Positions 1 to 9,931 of a stretch of DNA of 18,275 nt are shown one piece after another (within the stretch, counting starts at the first letter, position 1; each line of letters starts with the position of its first letter). Source of the stretch: Pleurotus djamor. Taxonomy: Eukaryota > Basidiomycota > Agaricomycetes > Agaricales > Pleurotaceae. Under the pieces are notes generated by a model. That model was not told where the DNA came from. It saw only the letters and a list, made by a program, of their open reading frames with translations, and ran no database searches. The DNA lies in NCBI GenBank assembly GCA_029747585.1, contig JAPEVF010000897.1, forward strand, positions 1 to 18,275. The letters are read 5' to 3'. Position numbers and translations under genes: made by a program.

Positions 1-520
1 AAGAATACCGCCGAAGAACAGTCCTATCGTGGCATCAAGCCAAGTGAGAAGTTGACAGTTAGCGGTAGGAAAGTGTGAGAACAGCAAAGGTGAAACGAAC
101 AAACCTCCAACGAGAGTGTCCTGATGTTTACATTGGGCATTAGATAGCGAAGGGGCAACATGGGCTAGAGAGATATCGGATGTTAAGATGTGCATCTACG
201 GAAAACAAAAGAGAGAGTAAGACTTCACTGTACAAGCTCATTGGGATGTCAAGGAAAGGGAGATAGCGATTGATGAAAAACAAAATTCTTCCCAGAAGCC
301 TCTGCGGCTTGTTCCAGACAAGCTCAAACTCGTCAACGACGGTCAACGCATAATCGTAGAACTAACTAAGATGATTAGACCAGCTGCCCCAATAGAACGA
401 GAGGGGGACATACAAAGAGTGTAAAGGCCGCTGCTGTACAGAAAATGAGAACACGGGCCACCGCTAGGGCTAGTGAGACCTACCATGGATGTGCTGCGAG
501 TCATACGCCAGGTTAGCCAT
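1..520 (-). CDS. DUF6533-type membrane protein, N-terminal part (runs off left edge)
   Basis: Proposed exons are 484-520, 414-433, 229-361 and 1-164 on the minus strand, with introns of 50, 52 and 64 nt that have GT..AG ends and CTAAT or CTTAAC branch-like sites. The start ATG at 520 opens MANLAYDSQHIH. The second and third exons give a hydrophobic stretch and FYDYALTVVDEFELVW, which matches the DUF6533 signature YDYxxTxxxExxxxW. A second hydrophobic stretch follows (RILFFINRYLPFLDIPMSLY), then TWLDATIGLFFGGI at the edge. DUF6533 proteins are multi-pass membrane proteins of unknown function that are expanded in mushrooms. The C-terminal half lies outside the window. An upstream ATG at 581 could add a few residues through a 40-nt intron (531-570), but that intron is very short. 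Family assignment is from remembered motif pattern; the exon 3/4 junction is the least certain. Confidence 0.72.
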
Positions 521-1406
521 CGTGACTAGCCTTCAAAAACGGTCCACCAGAGCGAGAGCGAGAGACTTACGGCACCAACATGTACCTTCACCAGCGAATC
601 AAGCTCGAATTCCATTGAAGCAAGGAGACAAGGAGCGAAAAAGAGATTACGAAGATATGACGTGAAGATGGCATGGGTATCTCTTTATACCACAAGAAAC
701 GGAAGTTTGATGCGCTGAGTATGTCAGAATCAAAGGGAACTCTGATACATTGACTACGCGAGTGATCATCTGTATCCATGTACGATCAGTGTTCTGTGGG
801 CGTTGATTTGATGAATTTTCAGAGACGACCTCGACCCTTTCGAAGGTGCGGGCAAGAAGGTACGTCCTGAGCATCCTGATTTCGAGCATTCCGGGTCCAC
901 GACTTCGTTTCATGATGCGCGCTTCAAAGTACCTTGTGCCGGTGCCGTTCGCCACCGTTGTGAGAGTAAAGAAACGGAAGATACTGAGCGAGGTGTGTCA
1001 GCGAGCCCAAGTACACACCCATCAGTCTTCCAGACTGGAAGCATGATGGATGTAAGAAGGAAATAAACCAGCGTTCAAGCTCAAGTCGGGGTTACACTGA
1101 AAACAACGCTCTTTTGTGACACAAAGGTCACGGGACCGCGTCTGTGACGCAGTGGCGGTGACCTTGGACTGGAGAGCTGCCGAACCAATGGATCAACTTC
1201 GAGGAATTCCTCAAAGCCGGCAACTGATATTGAGCAGAGGAGTTGGTACAACATGTGTATATCATGTACGAATTCTGGTTACAGACATATTAGCTTGAAG
1301 GAGGGAACGGTAGCAAACGACCATTTACATGTGATAGAGGAATGCGAATACGGCAAGTAACACGACAGCGAGAGGGCTTGAAGAAAGTGTCCACAAGAAA
1401 ACGACG
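521..1406. other. Region without a supported gene
   Basis: This 886-bp stretch holds the upstream region of the DUF6533-type gene and the downstream region of the single-TM protein gene. Overlapping open frames exist on both strands around 647-1046, but none begins with a convincing ATG, none shows a recognisable domain, and each mirrors the other. A short exon remains possible. No RNA gene or repeat was recognised. Confidence 0.5.
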
Positions 1407-2821
1407 CTAGAACTCGGAGTATCTGGGTGGAGGATCATCGGTCCCAGCGTCCGGAGACATGACTCTCGGTGGTGGGGACGCCGATGGCGTCAGAGTAGAC
1501 GTAGGCTGTGGTAGCGCTGACGCTGAAGACGTAGGATGCGTAGGTTGGGGTTGCACGATGGCAGGAGGTGCCGTCGAGCCAGAACCAGACCCTGAACCAG
1601 ACGCAGAGGTACCTGCTTCTTGCGAGGGCCCAGAGGGAGGCGAAGGAACAACAGTTGACGCAGACAGCGCAACTGACCCCTTGTTCTGATTGACAGTATA
1701 AGCGTCGGCTATCTGAGGGACTGGTACGGCCTCAGCTACAGATGATGCTCTGCGCTCTTCCGAGATGTGTTCTTCGGAAGAGACGGCACTGGGACGAAGG
1801 TTCGTGGCGGAATTGGTTGATAGGTAGGAAGGTCGTGAGGTTAGCGTCGAGGGTGTCGCGAGAGATGAGGAGTGGTTATGGGTATGAGCTGGAGGCGGAG
1901 GAGTGATTGGGGAAGAAGGTGATTGTGGTAGGCCAGGGATGGTTGGTACTGGCATCGGCATTGGAATGGTGTCCCTCTCTTCATCACGCACAATTTGGCT
2001 GTACGGGTTGAACGAGGACCATCGGGTCCTGGGGGATTCCGGTTCAGCCGGCAATTGTGGTTGCGACTGCTGCTGCTGCGGCCTCAGCGTGGGAGGAGCA
2101 TTAGCTTGCTGGTGCTGCTGCGGTGGAGGGGAATGAGGCGGTGGATATGACGGATTGACGGGGGAAGTTTGGCTTTGAGGGTACTCGTATCCGTACTGAT
2201 GCTGACCTCCTCCGCCTCCGCCTCCGTAAGTGCTGGTCCTATTGGGAGGCAGCTGCGTCTGCATCTGCGGGGGAGGCGAATAAGGCGCTGGTCCATGCCC
2301 CTGGCCAAAATCATTGTAGAGACTCTGCCTTGGAGGTGTACCAACGTATGGATACGTAGGTCGTTGAACAGGTCGTGGATCTGGGGGATTGGCGTAGTTG
2401 TAATTGGATGGTCCGGCTCCTGGATGAGTTGTATGTGGTTTGACCGTGTTGGTGGTGATGAACGCAAGCTGAGGGTTGAGTGAAGTAGCTCGAAGACGTC
2501 TGCGACGACGAAGATACGAGCAGATAGATATCAGGAAAAACACGGCAACGACTGGGTGTCATTGACCAGGGTTTAGTTAGGATGCAAAAGGGGAATTCAA
2601 GCGACTGACCGATCGCAACCACTGTTACCCATGTCCTCGAACTTGGTGTACAAATCTCATTTCCCCTCCTAATGATGTTCAAAATTGGTCATTTTCCGGA
2701 GTAAATTCAAAAGATCCGAGGAAACTCACGCATCTGTATGACACGCAGCGAAGGCAGAGCCGACGCATAGGGTTTCCAAGATCAATATTGGGCCAAGGAT
2801 AGCGCCGCGTTTGAAAGTCAT
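1407..2821 (-). CDS. Single-pass membrane protein with signal peptide and Pro/Gln/Ser-rich PPxY tail
   Basis: Exons are 2730-2821, 2610-2668 and 1407-2551, joined by introns of 61 and 58 nt, giving 431 aa. Residues 1-25 look like a signal peptide ending GSAFA. A very short outer segment follows with two cysteines (27 and 37, in CHTDARGNEIC), then one TM helix at about 44-64 and a stop-transfer run of five arginines. The rest is a long, low-complexity cytoplasmic tail rich in Pro, Gln, Ser and Gly. It ends DDPPPRYSEF, which contains a PPxY-type motif. PY motifs in fungal membrane proteins such as yeast Rcr1/Rcr2 bind WW domains of Rsp5-like ubiquitin ligases, so a role as a trafficking adaptor is an inference. 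The frame stays open upstream to 3106, but the ATG at 2821 is chosen because it gives the signal peptide. Confidence 0.75.
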
Positions 2822-3200
2822 TCGGTCGTTACACAATACTTGCGTAGCAGATACGTGTGCGGGGCGTTGAGGTGCGTAAAGGATGAGTACAACGTTGGGG
2901 ACCGCCTTGTCAACGGAGGGGCAGTACTTTATAAAGCCGCCAGGAAATTCTTCGGGCTGTGCCTCGAACGTGGTGGCAGTGCAGTCATCTAAAATTGGAC
3001 AAATATTCACACGGTCAATAAAGTCCAGGCGTCCAACTCGAGCTCCCCTGTCAGAAACAGGAGGATATCCAAGCCACCGTTTATTTCGTCGTTCGAACCT
3101 GCGCACTTGTTGGGCGACTGCGGCCTTCTTTTTGCCTCGAGGAGATTTTGAGTCACATTAGATACTGTTTGTTTGACACAGTAATAGTAACGACGGTTGC
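2822..3200. other. Intergenic: TM-protein promoter and cyclophilin 1 3' flank
   Basis: This 379-bp stretch lies between the stop of the first cyclophilin and the chosen start of the TM-protein gene, both on the minus strand. The TM-protein frame is open through most of it, so a longer N-terminus cannot be excluded. The predicted peptide there has no recognised domain and would bury the signal peptide inside the protein. Confidence 0.45.
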
Positions 3201-4027
3201 TCAATCTACTATTCCTGATGCAACGATGGTAACGACTACGCTTGTTTTTCCGGAGCTACTTCCTCTCGCCTCCATGGCCTTCACCACGTCATAGCCTTCT
3301 ACAACTTCGCCGAAGACGACATGCTTTCCATTCAGCTAAGAATCAAAGTCAACATGGTCTTGCGCATTGAACTCAGAGCAACTTATGGCCCAACTTACAA
3401 AGGAAGTCTCCACAGTCGTGATAAAGAACTAATAGTAAATACACGTCAGGTTGATTCACGAGGGTTCTGAGAAAAGACTTACTTGCGACCCATTTGTGTT
3501 GGGTCCAGAGTTAGCCATAGAGAGGAGACCCTCCTTGGTATGCTTGATTTTGAAGTTTTCGTCTTCAACGACATGAATGCTCAACATGAAACAAAAACAT
3601 AGATGTTGGACTCACCACGAAACTTTTCCCTCCATATAGAATGTCCTCCTGTCCCATTACCGCGCGTAAAATCACCACCCTGGCACATGAACTGCCACAA
3701 CCGGTTCAGCTCTACCATTCACATTGACGTAGCCAAGACGTACCCGAGGAATGATCCGATGGAAGGGTGAGCCAGCGTAACCGAATCCATGTTGCCCGGT
3801 CGCCAATTCCCGGAAGTTTCGAGCAGTGATCGGGACGACATCGTCATATAGCTTGAAGACGATGCAGCCAGCATCGCGGCCATCGAAAGTGATATCGAAC
3901 TAGTCAGCCTGAGTTGAGTTTGTTTCATGATATCGATAACATCGCATGCGCACAAAAACGTTGGGCTGGGACCTAAATCACGTCGTCAGTTCTCCGGGTT
4001 TCTGTAGACATGAAGCATCTCTTACAT
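3201..4027 (-). CDS. Cyclophilin A-type peptidyl-prolyl isomerase, copy 1
   Basis: Seven exons on the minus strand: 4026-4027, 3954-3972, 3744-3899, 3616-3691, 3483-3562, 3399-3428 and 3201-3335; introns are 52-63 nt. The product is 165 aa, the usual length of single-domain cyclophilin A, and starts MSQPNVFFDITFDG. Cyclophilins catalyse cis-trans isomerisation of Xaa-Pro bonds, usually in cytosol and nucleus. In human CypA numbering, which this protein follows exactly over this part, the active-site residues R55, F60, M61, Q63, A101, Q111, F113, L122 and H126 are all present. Position 121 is Phe, not the Trp found in human CypA. Signature stretches are [15 protein letters not shown] and [16 protein letters not shown]. 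The start codon is split: A and T are 4027 and 4026, and its G is 3972 after a 53-nt intron; unspliced, the ATG is followed at once by TAA. Confidence 0.93.
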
Positions 4028-4210
4028 CGGTTTCGCAGTGGTGGAGGTGAGAGGGTGAATGAAAGAGGTTGTTACTCTAGGTAGAAAGATCGATAAGAGC
4101 TCGCAATTCTGGAGACAATCTTGGGAAAATCATAGCGAATGGAAGGTCACGTAGCTACTAACCGAGGGGTAATTAAGCAACAATAGACAATCAGGGTACA
4201 TTCTGGGGTC
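3209..4210. repeat. Tandem duplication unit A (cyclophilin copy 1 plus promoter)
   Basis: This unit corresponds to unit B at about 4554-5535. Similarity covers exons, introns and roughly 130 bp of upstream DNA (4088-4210 against 5438-5535). The shared upstream part includes GATCGATAA, CAATCTTGGGAAAATCAT, GGAAGGTCACGTA and ACCGAGGGGTAATTA. The CACGTA core is a possible E-box-like site, though that reading is only a guess. Boundaries are by eye. Confidence 0.8.
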
Positions 4211-4548
4211 AAACTGGTACATACGGGAGCAGAACCAGAAGTATTTCTTTAGATGAGAAAAGACACATGGCGACCCGACCAATGACTAGATTTTCTTCGC
4301 AGTGAAGACCAGTCCAAGTCAGGTCCAGGCTCAAATCAGAATAGAAAAGCGGGGAGTTCATCACGAGCAAAGGGAGCGGGTCGACCGGTGCAAATGAGTT
4401 GCTACTAAGGTATATCGTATAGCAGGTGTTGTGTTGGGACTCGGCGGCGGGGATGGAAGTAAGTCAATGTGTTAAGGAAAAGGAGAGAGGGGGTGCGACT
4501 AATTGTCGGGCTTGCACGCCGAGCGCTGCTGAGCGCTGAGCAGTGAGC
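4028..4548. promoter_or_regulatory. Upstream region of cyclophilin copy 1
   Basis: This 521-bp stretch lies between the two cyclophilin genes. The half next to copy 1 is shared with copy 2, and the other half is unique. The transcribed leader just before the split start is pyrimidine-rich (4040-4080, read on the minus strand), which is common near fungal start sites. No TATA box is convincing. Confidence 0.45.
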
Positions 4549-5379
4549 TTATATTATTCCTGACGCAGCAATGGTAACAACTACGCTTGTTTTTCCAGCG
4601 CTGCTTCCTCTCGCTTCTATGGCCTTTACCACGTTATAGCCTTGTATAACTTCTCCGAAAACGACATGCTTTCCATCTAACTAAGAAGCAAAGTCAGCAT
4701 GGTCTTGTGTAAACTGAGAGCAACGGCCCAACTTACAAAGGAAGTCTCCACCGTAGTGATAAAGAACTAATAGTAGAGTTTGAGTAGAGTAAATACACGT
4801 GAGAGTGATTCGCGAGGGTTCTGACGAGAGACGTACTTGCGATCCATTCGTGTTGGGTCCAGAGTTAGCCATAGAGAGCAGGCCCTCCTTGGTATGCTTG
4901 ATTTTGAAGTTTTCGTCTTCAACGACATGAATGCTCAGCATGAAACAAAACCAGAGATGATGGACTCACCACGAAACTTTTCCTTCCATATAGAATGTCC
5001 TCCTGTCCCATTACCGCGCGTAAAATCACCACCCTGGCACATGAACTGCCACAGCTGGTTCAGCTTCCCCATTCACATTATGTAGCCAAGACGTACCTGA
5101 GGAATGACCCGATGGAAGGATGAGCCAGCATAGCCGAATCCATGTTGCCCGGTCGCCAACTCTCGGAAGTTTCGAGCAGTGATCGGGACGACATCGTCAT
5201 ATAACTTGAAGACGATGCGACCAGCGGGGTGGCCACCGAGAGTAATGTCGAACTAGTCGGTGTGAGTTTAGTTTGCTTCAGGATAACGATGAAATCGCAT
5301 GCGTACATAAACGAGGGCCCTGGAATACAAAGCGCATCGTCAGTTTTCCGGGGTTCTATAGACAAAACATTTCCTACAT
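4549..5379 (-). CDS. Cyclophilin A-type peptidyl-prolyl isomerase, copy 2
   Basis: Tandem paralogue of copy 1 with the same seven-exon structure: 5378-5379, 5307-5319, 5097-5252, 4970-5045, 4837-4916, 4737-4766 and 4549-4680; introns are 51-70 nt. The product is 162 aa and starts [16 protein letters not shown]. Exon 2 is two codons shorter than in copy 1 and the C-terminus ends GII instead of GIVD. Catalytic motifs are kept ([31 protein letters not shown]), with Phe again in place of the human Trp121. The start codon is split AT|G as in copy 1 by a 58-nt intron whose donor is GTAGGA; reading through would give ATG TAG. The upstream region is also duplicated. All exon phases match copy 1 and no disabling change is seen, so it is probably functional. 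Confidence 0.92.
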
Positions 5380-5535
5380 CGGTTTCGCAGTGGCCGTCGA
5401 GATGAGATGGTGAATGGAAGAAGCTGTTAGGTTGGATGATCGATAACGGCTCTCAATTCTGGGGACAATCTTGGGAAAATCATCGCGAAAGGAAGGTCAC
5501 GTAACCGAGGGGTAATTAGGCGACAATACACTATC
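4554..5535. repeat. Tandem duplication unit B (cyclophilin copy 2 plus promoter)
   Basis: Partner of unit A. Divergence is uneven: the block from exon 5 back through intron 3 is almost identical, while the last exon, the first exons and the outer promoter differ much more. Between the units lies about 340 bp of unique sequence, with a short GAGCGCTG repeat near 4520-4540. Confidence 0.8.
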
Positions 5536-5683
5536 TGGGACATCTGGTCAGACATGCGGGCAGGGTACATTCTCAGGATTGTCGCATGTCGCATTCTGAC
5601 CCAACCGAAATTGGGTTTTACCTGAGAATTCGACGGGCAGACAAGCTGGCGAGTTGAAATGCCCCAAGTGCGAGCTTCAAGGT

Positions 5684-7218
5684 TTAAATTGACTCGGCGC
5701 GAACCATACGGGCAACTCCTAGTGCATAGACCATCTTCGACCACACGCCAGTTGAGCGAGTATCGTCGTATCTGACAACGCAATATGCTGGCAGGACTCG
5801 GCTTAAGAAGACCGCAACGGACCGCGGATCATCGATGGGGAAGTTGCGCACGTACAGACATGACAACGACTTGAAAGGCGTCATGATCGAGTTCGAAGGG
5901 TGAGTCCTGCTGTTCGTGGATTTGATGAAACTGATGTATGCACTGAGATACTCCAGTTGTGGGCAATGTTGAGCGATGATCGGGAGCGATAATATGGAGG
6001 CTTTTGGAACAACATTTGTTAAGGTTCCTTTTCCGATGTCAAGGTATCGGAGAGAAGGAAGGGCAGAAAACAAGGCGACGAATTCATCTTCATCGAGAAC
6101 GATTGGTCGTGGAAATTGAAGCGTCAGCGACGTGAGCCTCGTGCAGGCGAGGAGTGGTTTAATGCAGGAGTAGTAATTCTCCTCGAATTCACCCAAGCCA
6201 TTCAGGACCTGGAGGAAGAGAGATTGAATTGATGGCCAGTTTTGAGCGATGGTAGAGAGCATCAGGGCATAGGTAGGGTCGACATCGTGTGAGACTGATG
6301 AGAGTCTGATTTCCTTCAGCGTCTTCGTTGCGAAAGGCTGCGAAAAGCATTCGACCGCACGGGGAAAAGCGATGTTCAGCCTTAGGGTGGTCAATGATGG
6401 AAAGGCATCTTCAGGAAAAGCGGCACCAAACGATACTTGCTCTTCGTCGGCGTCGCGCGAGGTGGTCGACAAGAATTGCACGAAGGGACGTGAGGCGAGG
6501 ATATTTGTAGTTTCAGACACAATCAACGCTGCCGGCAAAGTGACCTTCTGCAAGAGAGGAAGCCCTTCGAGCATGGTCTGGACGAGAGGAATATCTACGT
6601 CTGCGAGATATTCCATAGTCGAGATATCAAGTACACTCAAATTGGGAGTGCGAATGGGGAGATAGTGGAAGAGAAGGTCGATTTCTCTCATAGAAACACG
6701 GTCGGGCGTGCCCGATAAGTGGTATTCCTGGACGGATTCATGACTGAAGAGAAGAAAGATTTCGAGATCGAAGTAGCCGTAGAATTCGCGGAGATTTGGC
6801 AAAAGTTGCGCATCGATCGAGGGTCGATGAAGCATGATCATGTTGTAAACTGAAGGACTGATGTTCTCTTCATGGACGTAGAGAGATCGAACCCGGCGGT
6901 TATAATCCTGGAAACGTGCCCAACCGGCTGAGTCAATGGGGCGGAGGAAATACTGGTAACCGGTCATACAGAACTCAGAAAAAGAATGGTGGTAGGGAGT
7001 ATGATTCTCACATATGCTCGAGTTTCCTCGTCATAGCCCATCGGAGCCAAAAGCCTGAGGAGAAGCTTGATATTCTTGACATCCCGCCATGCAAGATCAA
7101 GCACAGATTCCGTCCATGCCTGGCAGACCAGCGCGAGATTGGAGTTCAAGTCGTCACCGATATGAAAGAGTATCGTCCTGAGTATCTCAGAAACATCTAG
7201 AGCACGATGCGAGGACAT
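5684..7218 (-). CDS. F-box-like protein with divergent C-terminal repeat region
   Basis: Two exons, 7012-7218 and 5684-6952, separated by a 59-nt intron (donor GTGAGA, acceptor ACCAG), encode 491 aa. Residues 6-45 (ALDVSEILRTILFHIG, then LALVCQAWTESVLDLAW) fit a degenerate F-box, the Skp1-binding helix bundle of SCF ubiquitin ligases. The remainder alternates short hydrophobic strands and helices (for example LPNLREFYGYFDLE and LTSLTLQFPRP), as in the irregular leucine-rich C-terminal halves of mushroom F-box proteins. That half would recruit a substrate, which cannot be named. The ATG at 7218 directly precedes the F-box. Such proteins form very large families in Agaricomycetes, so an individual function cannot be inferred. 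Confidence 0.85.
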
Positions 7219-8948
7219 AGGCTTGTAGAAGAATCAAGTCGACGGTTGGTCGACGGATTTGAATTTGAACCAGGTCAATCAGGATAGAGTGGGATATCTA
7301 GCGGGAAAAATCGACTTTAAGACCGTAGCAAGGGACAGATCAGCGTGGGTTTTGACTTACCAACAGCCAAGGCTTCTGATTGACACGGGCAGGTGTTGGA
7401 GGGGTTTTCGGTGAACCACAACCAAACACAGCCAAGCAACCACCTCCGCGGAGCTGTAATCTCGTAATCTAGTGTTTCTTATGTAATAGGTGTGAGAAAC
7501 CTATTTCACACGGTCAATAATGGACATGGTCGGCGGTCGCTTCTGTTTCTGCTCCCGATCGAACAATCTATGATGCATTGATGCGTCAACCATGCTTTTC
7601 CTCAAACCAACCATCTGGTATCAAACAGCCCCCTTCGCTACTACAGTATACAGCTGTCTGCGGGTGCTCTCGCTGGCGGCCCGCTTCTATCATCACTCTG
7701 TTGCGGTCCAGAATCTCTGTAATAAGATGGACACATGGCGCTCCCTTTATCGGCCAGCGAAGAGCAGTACAGAGCTTTCAGAGTTTCGAGCTCGTATCAA
7801 CCCTCCAGGAAGGATGTAAAGAGACTGCTCACAATGCTCTACCGGCCACTTACTCATAACTTTGACCACGGTGAGTGGCCGATTAAAATGGACAGTGAGT
7901 AAAACTATTCATCGCCTAAACGACTACTCTCACAGTGTTCGTGTTGCTCGTCCCATACCTGCTGCAGTTCCGACTGGATCTCTAAGCTCTACACGTCCTT
8001 GTATCAGCTTCGACTGCGCGGATGGCTCAGAGGCATGCTTGGATAGCATCGAGGGCGCCTTACTTCCTGGTCACCGTATCGCGGGTGGTAGCTGCTCACA
8101 TGGCGCGTAAGTCAACTGCCTTTATCATGTATCTAATCTTATCTTTTGTTAGATGATTGTCATCCACTATCTCAGAGCCATCCACAGTCCCCTGGAATTA
8201 ATGAATGCGTGCTCACCTCAAGTTTGCATGCTGACCGGTGACCTCCCAAAGCTTGCATGGCAAGCCATAGCCATACAGCGCTAAAGCTTTTTATTTGCAT
8301 CGCTCCACCGCTGCCTTTTTTCATACGCCTCTCATTGTCGCTGCTTTCCCTTCCAATACGGTCAGTCTGTGCTGTCCGGTGCACTGTCAATCGACAAGGA
8401 TGCTAATTACTTGAGGTGAGGTATCCTCGCGTGCTGTAAGATTTTTCTCGCTCAGTGACACTGCTTTTAGAACCGACTAGTCAACACTATATCCTTCGAT
8501 TGCGATGTAGAGGAGTCAGAAGGCTTATCCAGATATCCTTGGCCGTCCAGAACTGGATACGCAACGCTGCTCCCGCACGGATGGGAGCAATCGTATGCAC
8601 TTGTGATACACTAATGGCCGACCATTTTGTGTGTTGGTAGCCGATGTTTCGACCACATAGCTGTACGCTGTCCTCATCTCCTAGACTTTGATCTCCCAAC
8701 ATACGTACGGTCATGGGTCAAGCTAATGACTCCAATTGCTACTTCCAAGGCTCGTATACCCCCTTTTAAATTGTGTTTGAGGTTTCCTTCACGCAATTAA
8801 TGAATCCAGCGAGGTATCTGCTCTCGATGAAGTATTACTGCTTCTTCGATGATTCTACGGCGCTTCGGTTCCTTGCACAGGTTCAAATACCGAGCTTCAT
8901 GTGACCCGCAAAGCATCAACCCCCTCACTGGAATGCCTTCTCGCGCCC
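7219..8948. other. Long region without a well-supported gene
   Basis: This stretch lies between the starts of the divergent F-box gene and the C2H2 gene and probably holds both promoters. Several splice-like signals occur on the plus strand, for example GTGAGT at 7871 with CACAG ending at 7935, and GTAAGT at 8107 with TTTTGTTAG ending at 8152. Apart from the small ORF listed separately, frames are broken by stops. A long spliced 5' leader of the C2H2 gene or a decayed gene would both fit. No repeat, tRNA or transposon end was seen. Confidence 0.4.
7735..7985 (+). CDS. Possible small spliced ORF, unrecognised
   Basis: The ATG at 7735 opens MALPLSASEEQYRAFRVSSS and the frame continues to a strong donor G|GTGAGT at 7871. 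Splicing to the acceptor CACAG at 7935 (65 nt, with a CTAAAC branch-like site) adds a hydrophobic tail (FVLLVPYLLQFRLDL) and a stop, for 61 aa. Retaining the intron gives a 56-aa product. No family is recognised. Beyond the TAA the same frame is open again to another donor at 8107, so this may instead be the relic of a longer gene. Weakly supported. Confidence 0.25.
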
Positions 8949-9931
8949 ATGCAGTGTCAATGGTCTTCCCCATATTCTTCTGAAGAAGGTTAGGAACTAA
9001 GTCATAACTGCCTATCTCGCCCTTGACACTAATTCCTTCATCTCCAGAGCAAACCACCGTTAGCTACTCTTCGAGATGGAACTCTTATTCAGGACCACCT
9101 GCTCCTTCTAACGCGTCCGCATCCACCATTCATTTTGTCCCTCCTTCACATGACTTCCCTTTTCCTCCATCCCAGCTGCCCGGGTCGTCCGCCGTCGACT
9201 CTATCGGTTCTTTGGATCATCATTTCTTCGGTATCACCGAGTCTCCTCCGCCATGGAATGAGTTTTACCCAGATGGGAATTCACCATCTGGCATCACGCA
9301 TTCCTCTTACCAAGCCTTCGATTGGTTCCCCACACACCCTCCGCATGAGTCGACTCCCAATTTCTATCCTTTTTCATCACCTCCATCGTTCATGCCCGAA
9401 GACTCTCATCACAACATCCATGATGCTTCTCCTCTCCAGTCCGATACTTACGCTCAACCCACCAGTCTGCCATACGCAAATACGCCCTTCTTCTCGCCGC
9501 CCCAGGATCGAAGTTCTGGGCCACAATATGTAATTGAAAGCACCTCTTACTACCAAGAAGGACTGATTGCCGCTGGTGGACCGGACCAGGGCTTAAGTCA
9601 GCCTTCGGACTGCGATCCGCAGGTCGCTCGTATTGTTGTGGGAACTCGAGCCGTCCGCGCTGCATCCGAGAAGAAACGAAAGCACGTACACCGGTTCAAC
9701 TGCCCCGTGTGTTTTCAAGGGTTTACCAGTAGAGCCAACGAACAAAGTTGGTCCAAATCTCCTCCATGTCTTCGGTTTCATGACTTAACGACCGTGTACC
9801 TACCAGGGCATCTGCGCGCTCACTACGGAATCAGACCGTTCAAGTGCTCATGTGGTAGCGCATTCACATCGAGATGTGACTTGCTGCGACATCTTAAGAC
9901 TTCTCTCCATCCTGCCGTCAAACGGTCATGA
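8949..9931 (+). CDS. C2H2 zinc-finger protein, probable transcription factor
   Basis: Exons 8949-8988, 9048-9746 and 9807-9931 encode 287 aa. The first exon is short (MQCQWSSPYSSEE) and is joined by a 59-nt intron, which supplies an ATG that the main frame otherwise lacks. Residues 1-220 are low complexity, rich in Ser, Pro, Tyr and His, as in transactivation regions. The C-terminus has two zinc fingers: CPVC, then HLRAH after removal of the 60-nt second intron (C-x2-C-x12-H-x3-H), and CSC..HLKTSLH (C-x1-C-x12-H-x5-H). A basic stretch KKRKH just before finger 1 may be a nuclear signal. A sequence-specific DNA-binding regulator is the likely role; targets are unknown. The second intron is divisible by three and has no stop, so retention would insert 20 residues into finger 1. 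Confidence 0.88.

Noticed and set aside
647..1046. Mirrored open frames on both strands (about 66 and 102 codons)
   Set aside because: They start at GTG, lie opposite each other, and show no domain or clear exon borders. Listed only as unresolved sequence.
1459..2136. Gly/Val-rich and Cys/Gly-rich frames on the plus strand
   Set aside because: They are antisense shadows of the Pro/Gln/Ser repeats of the membrane protein gene.
2822..3106. N-terminal extension of the single-TM protein
   Set aside because: The frame is open, but the added peptide has no recognisable feature and would place the signal peptide inside the protein. The ATG at 2821 gives a better structure.
4510..4545. GAGCGCTG short repeat as a possible element end or origin
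   Set aside because: It is too short and imperfect, with no flanking inverted repeats or target duplication.
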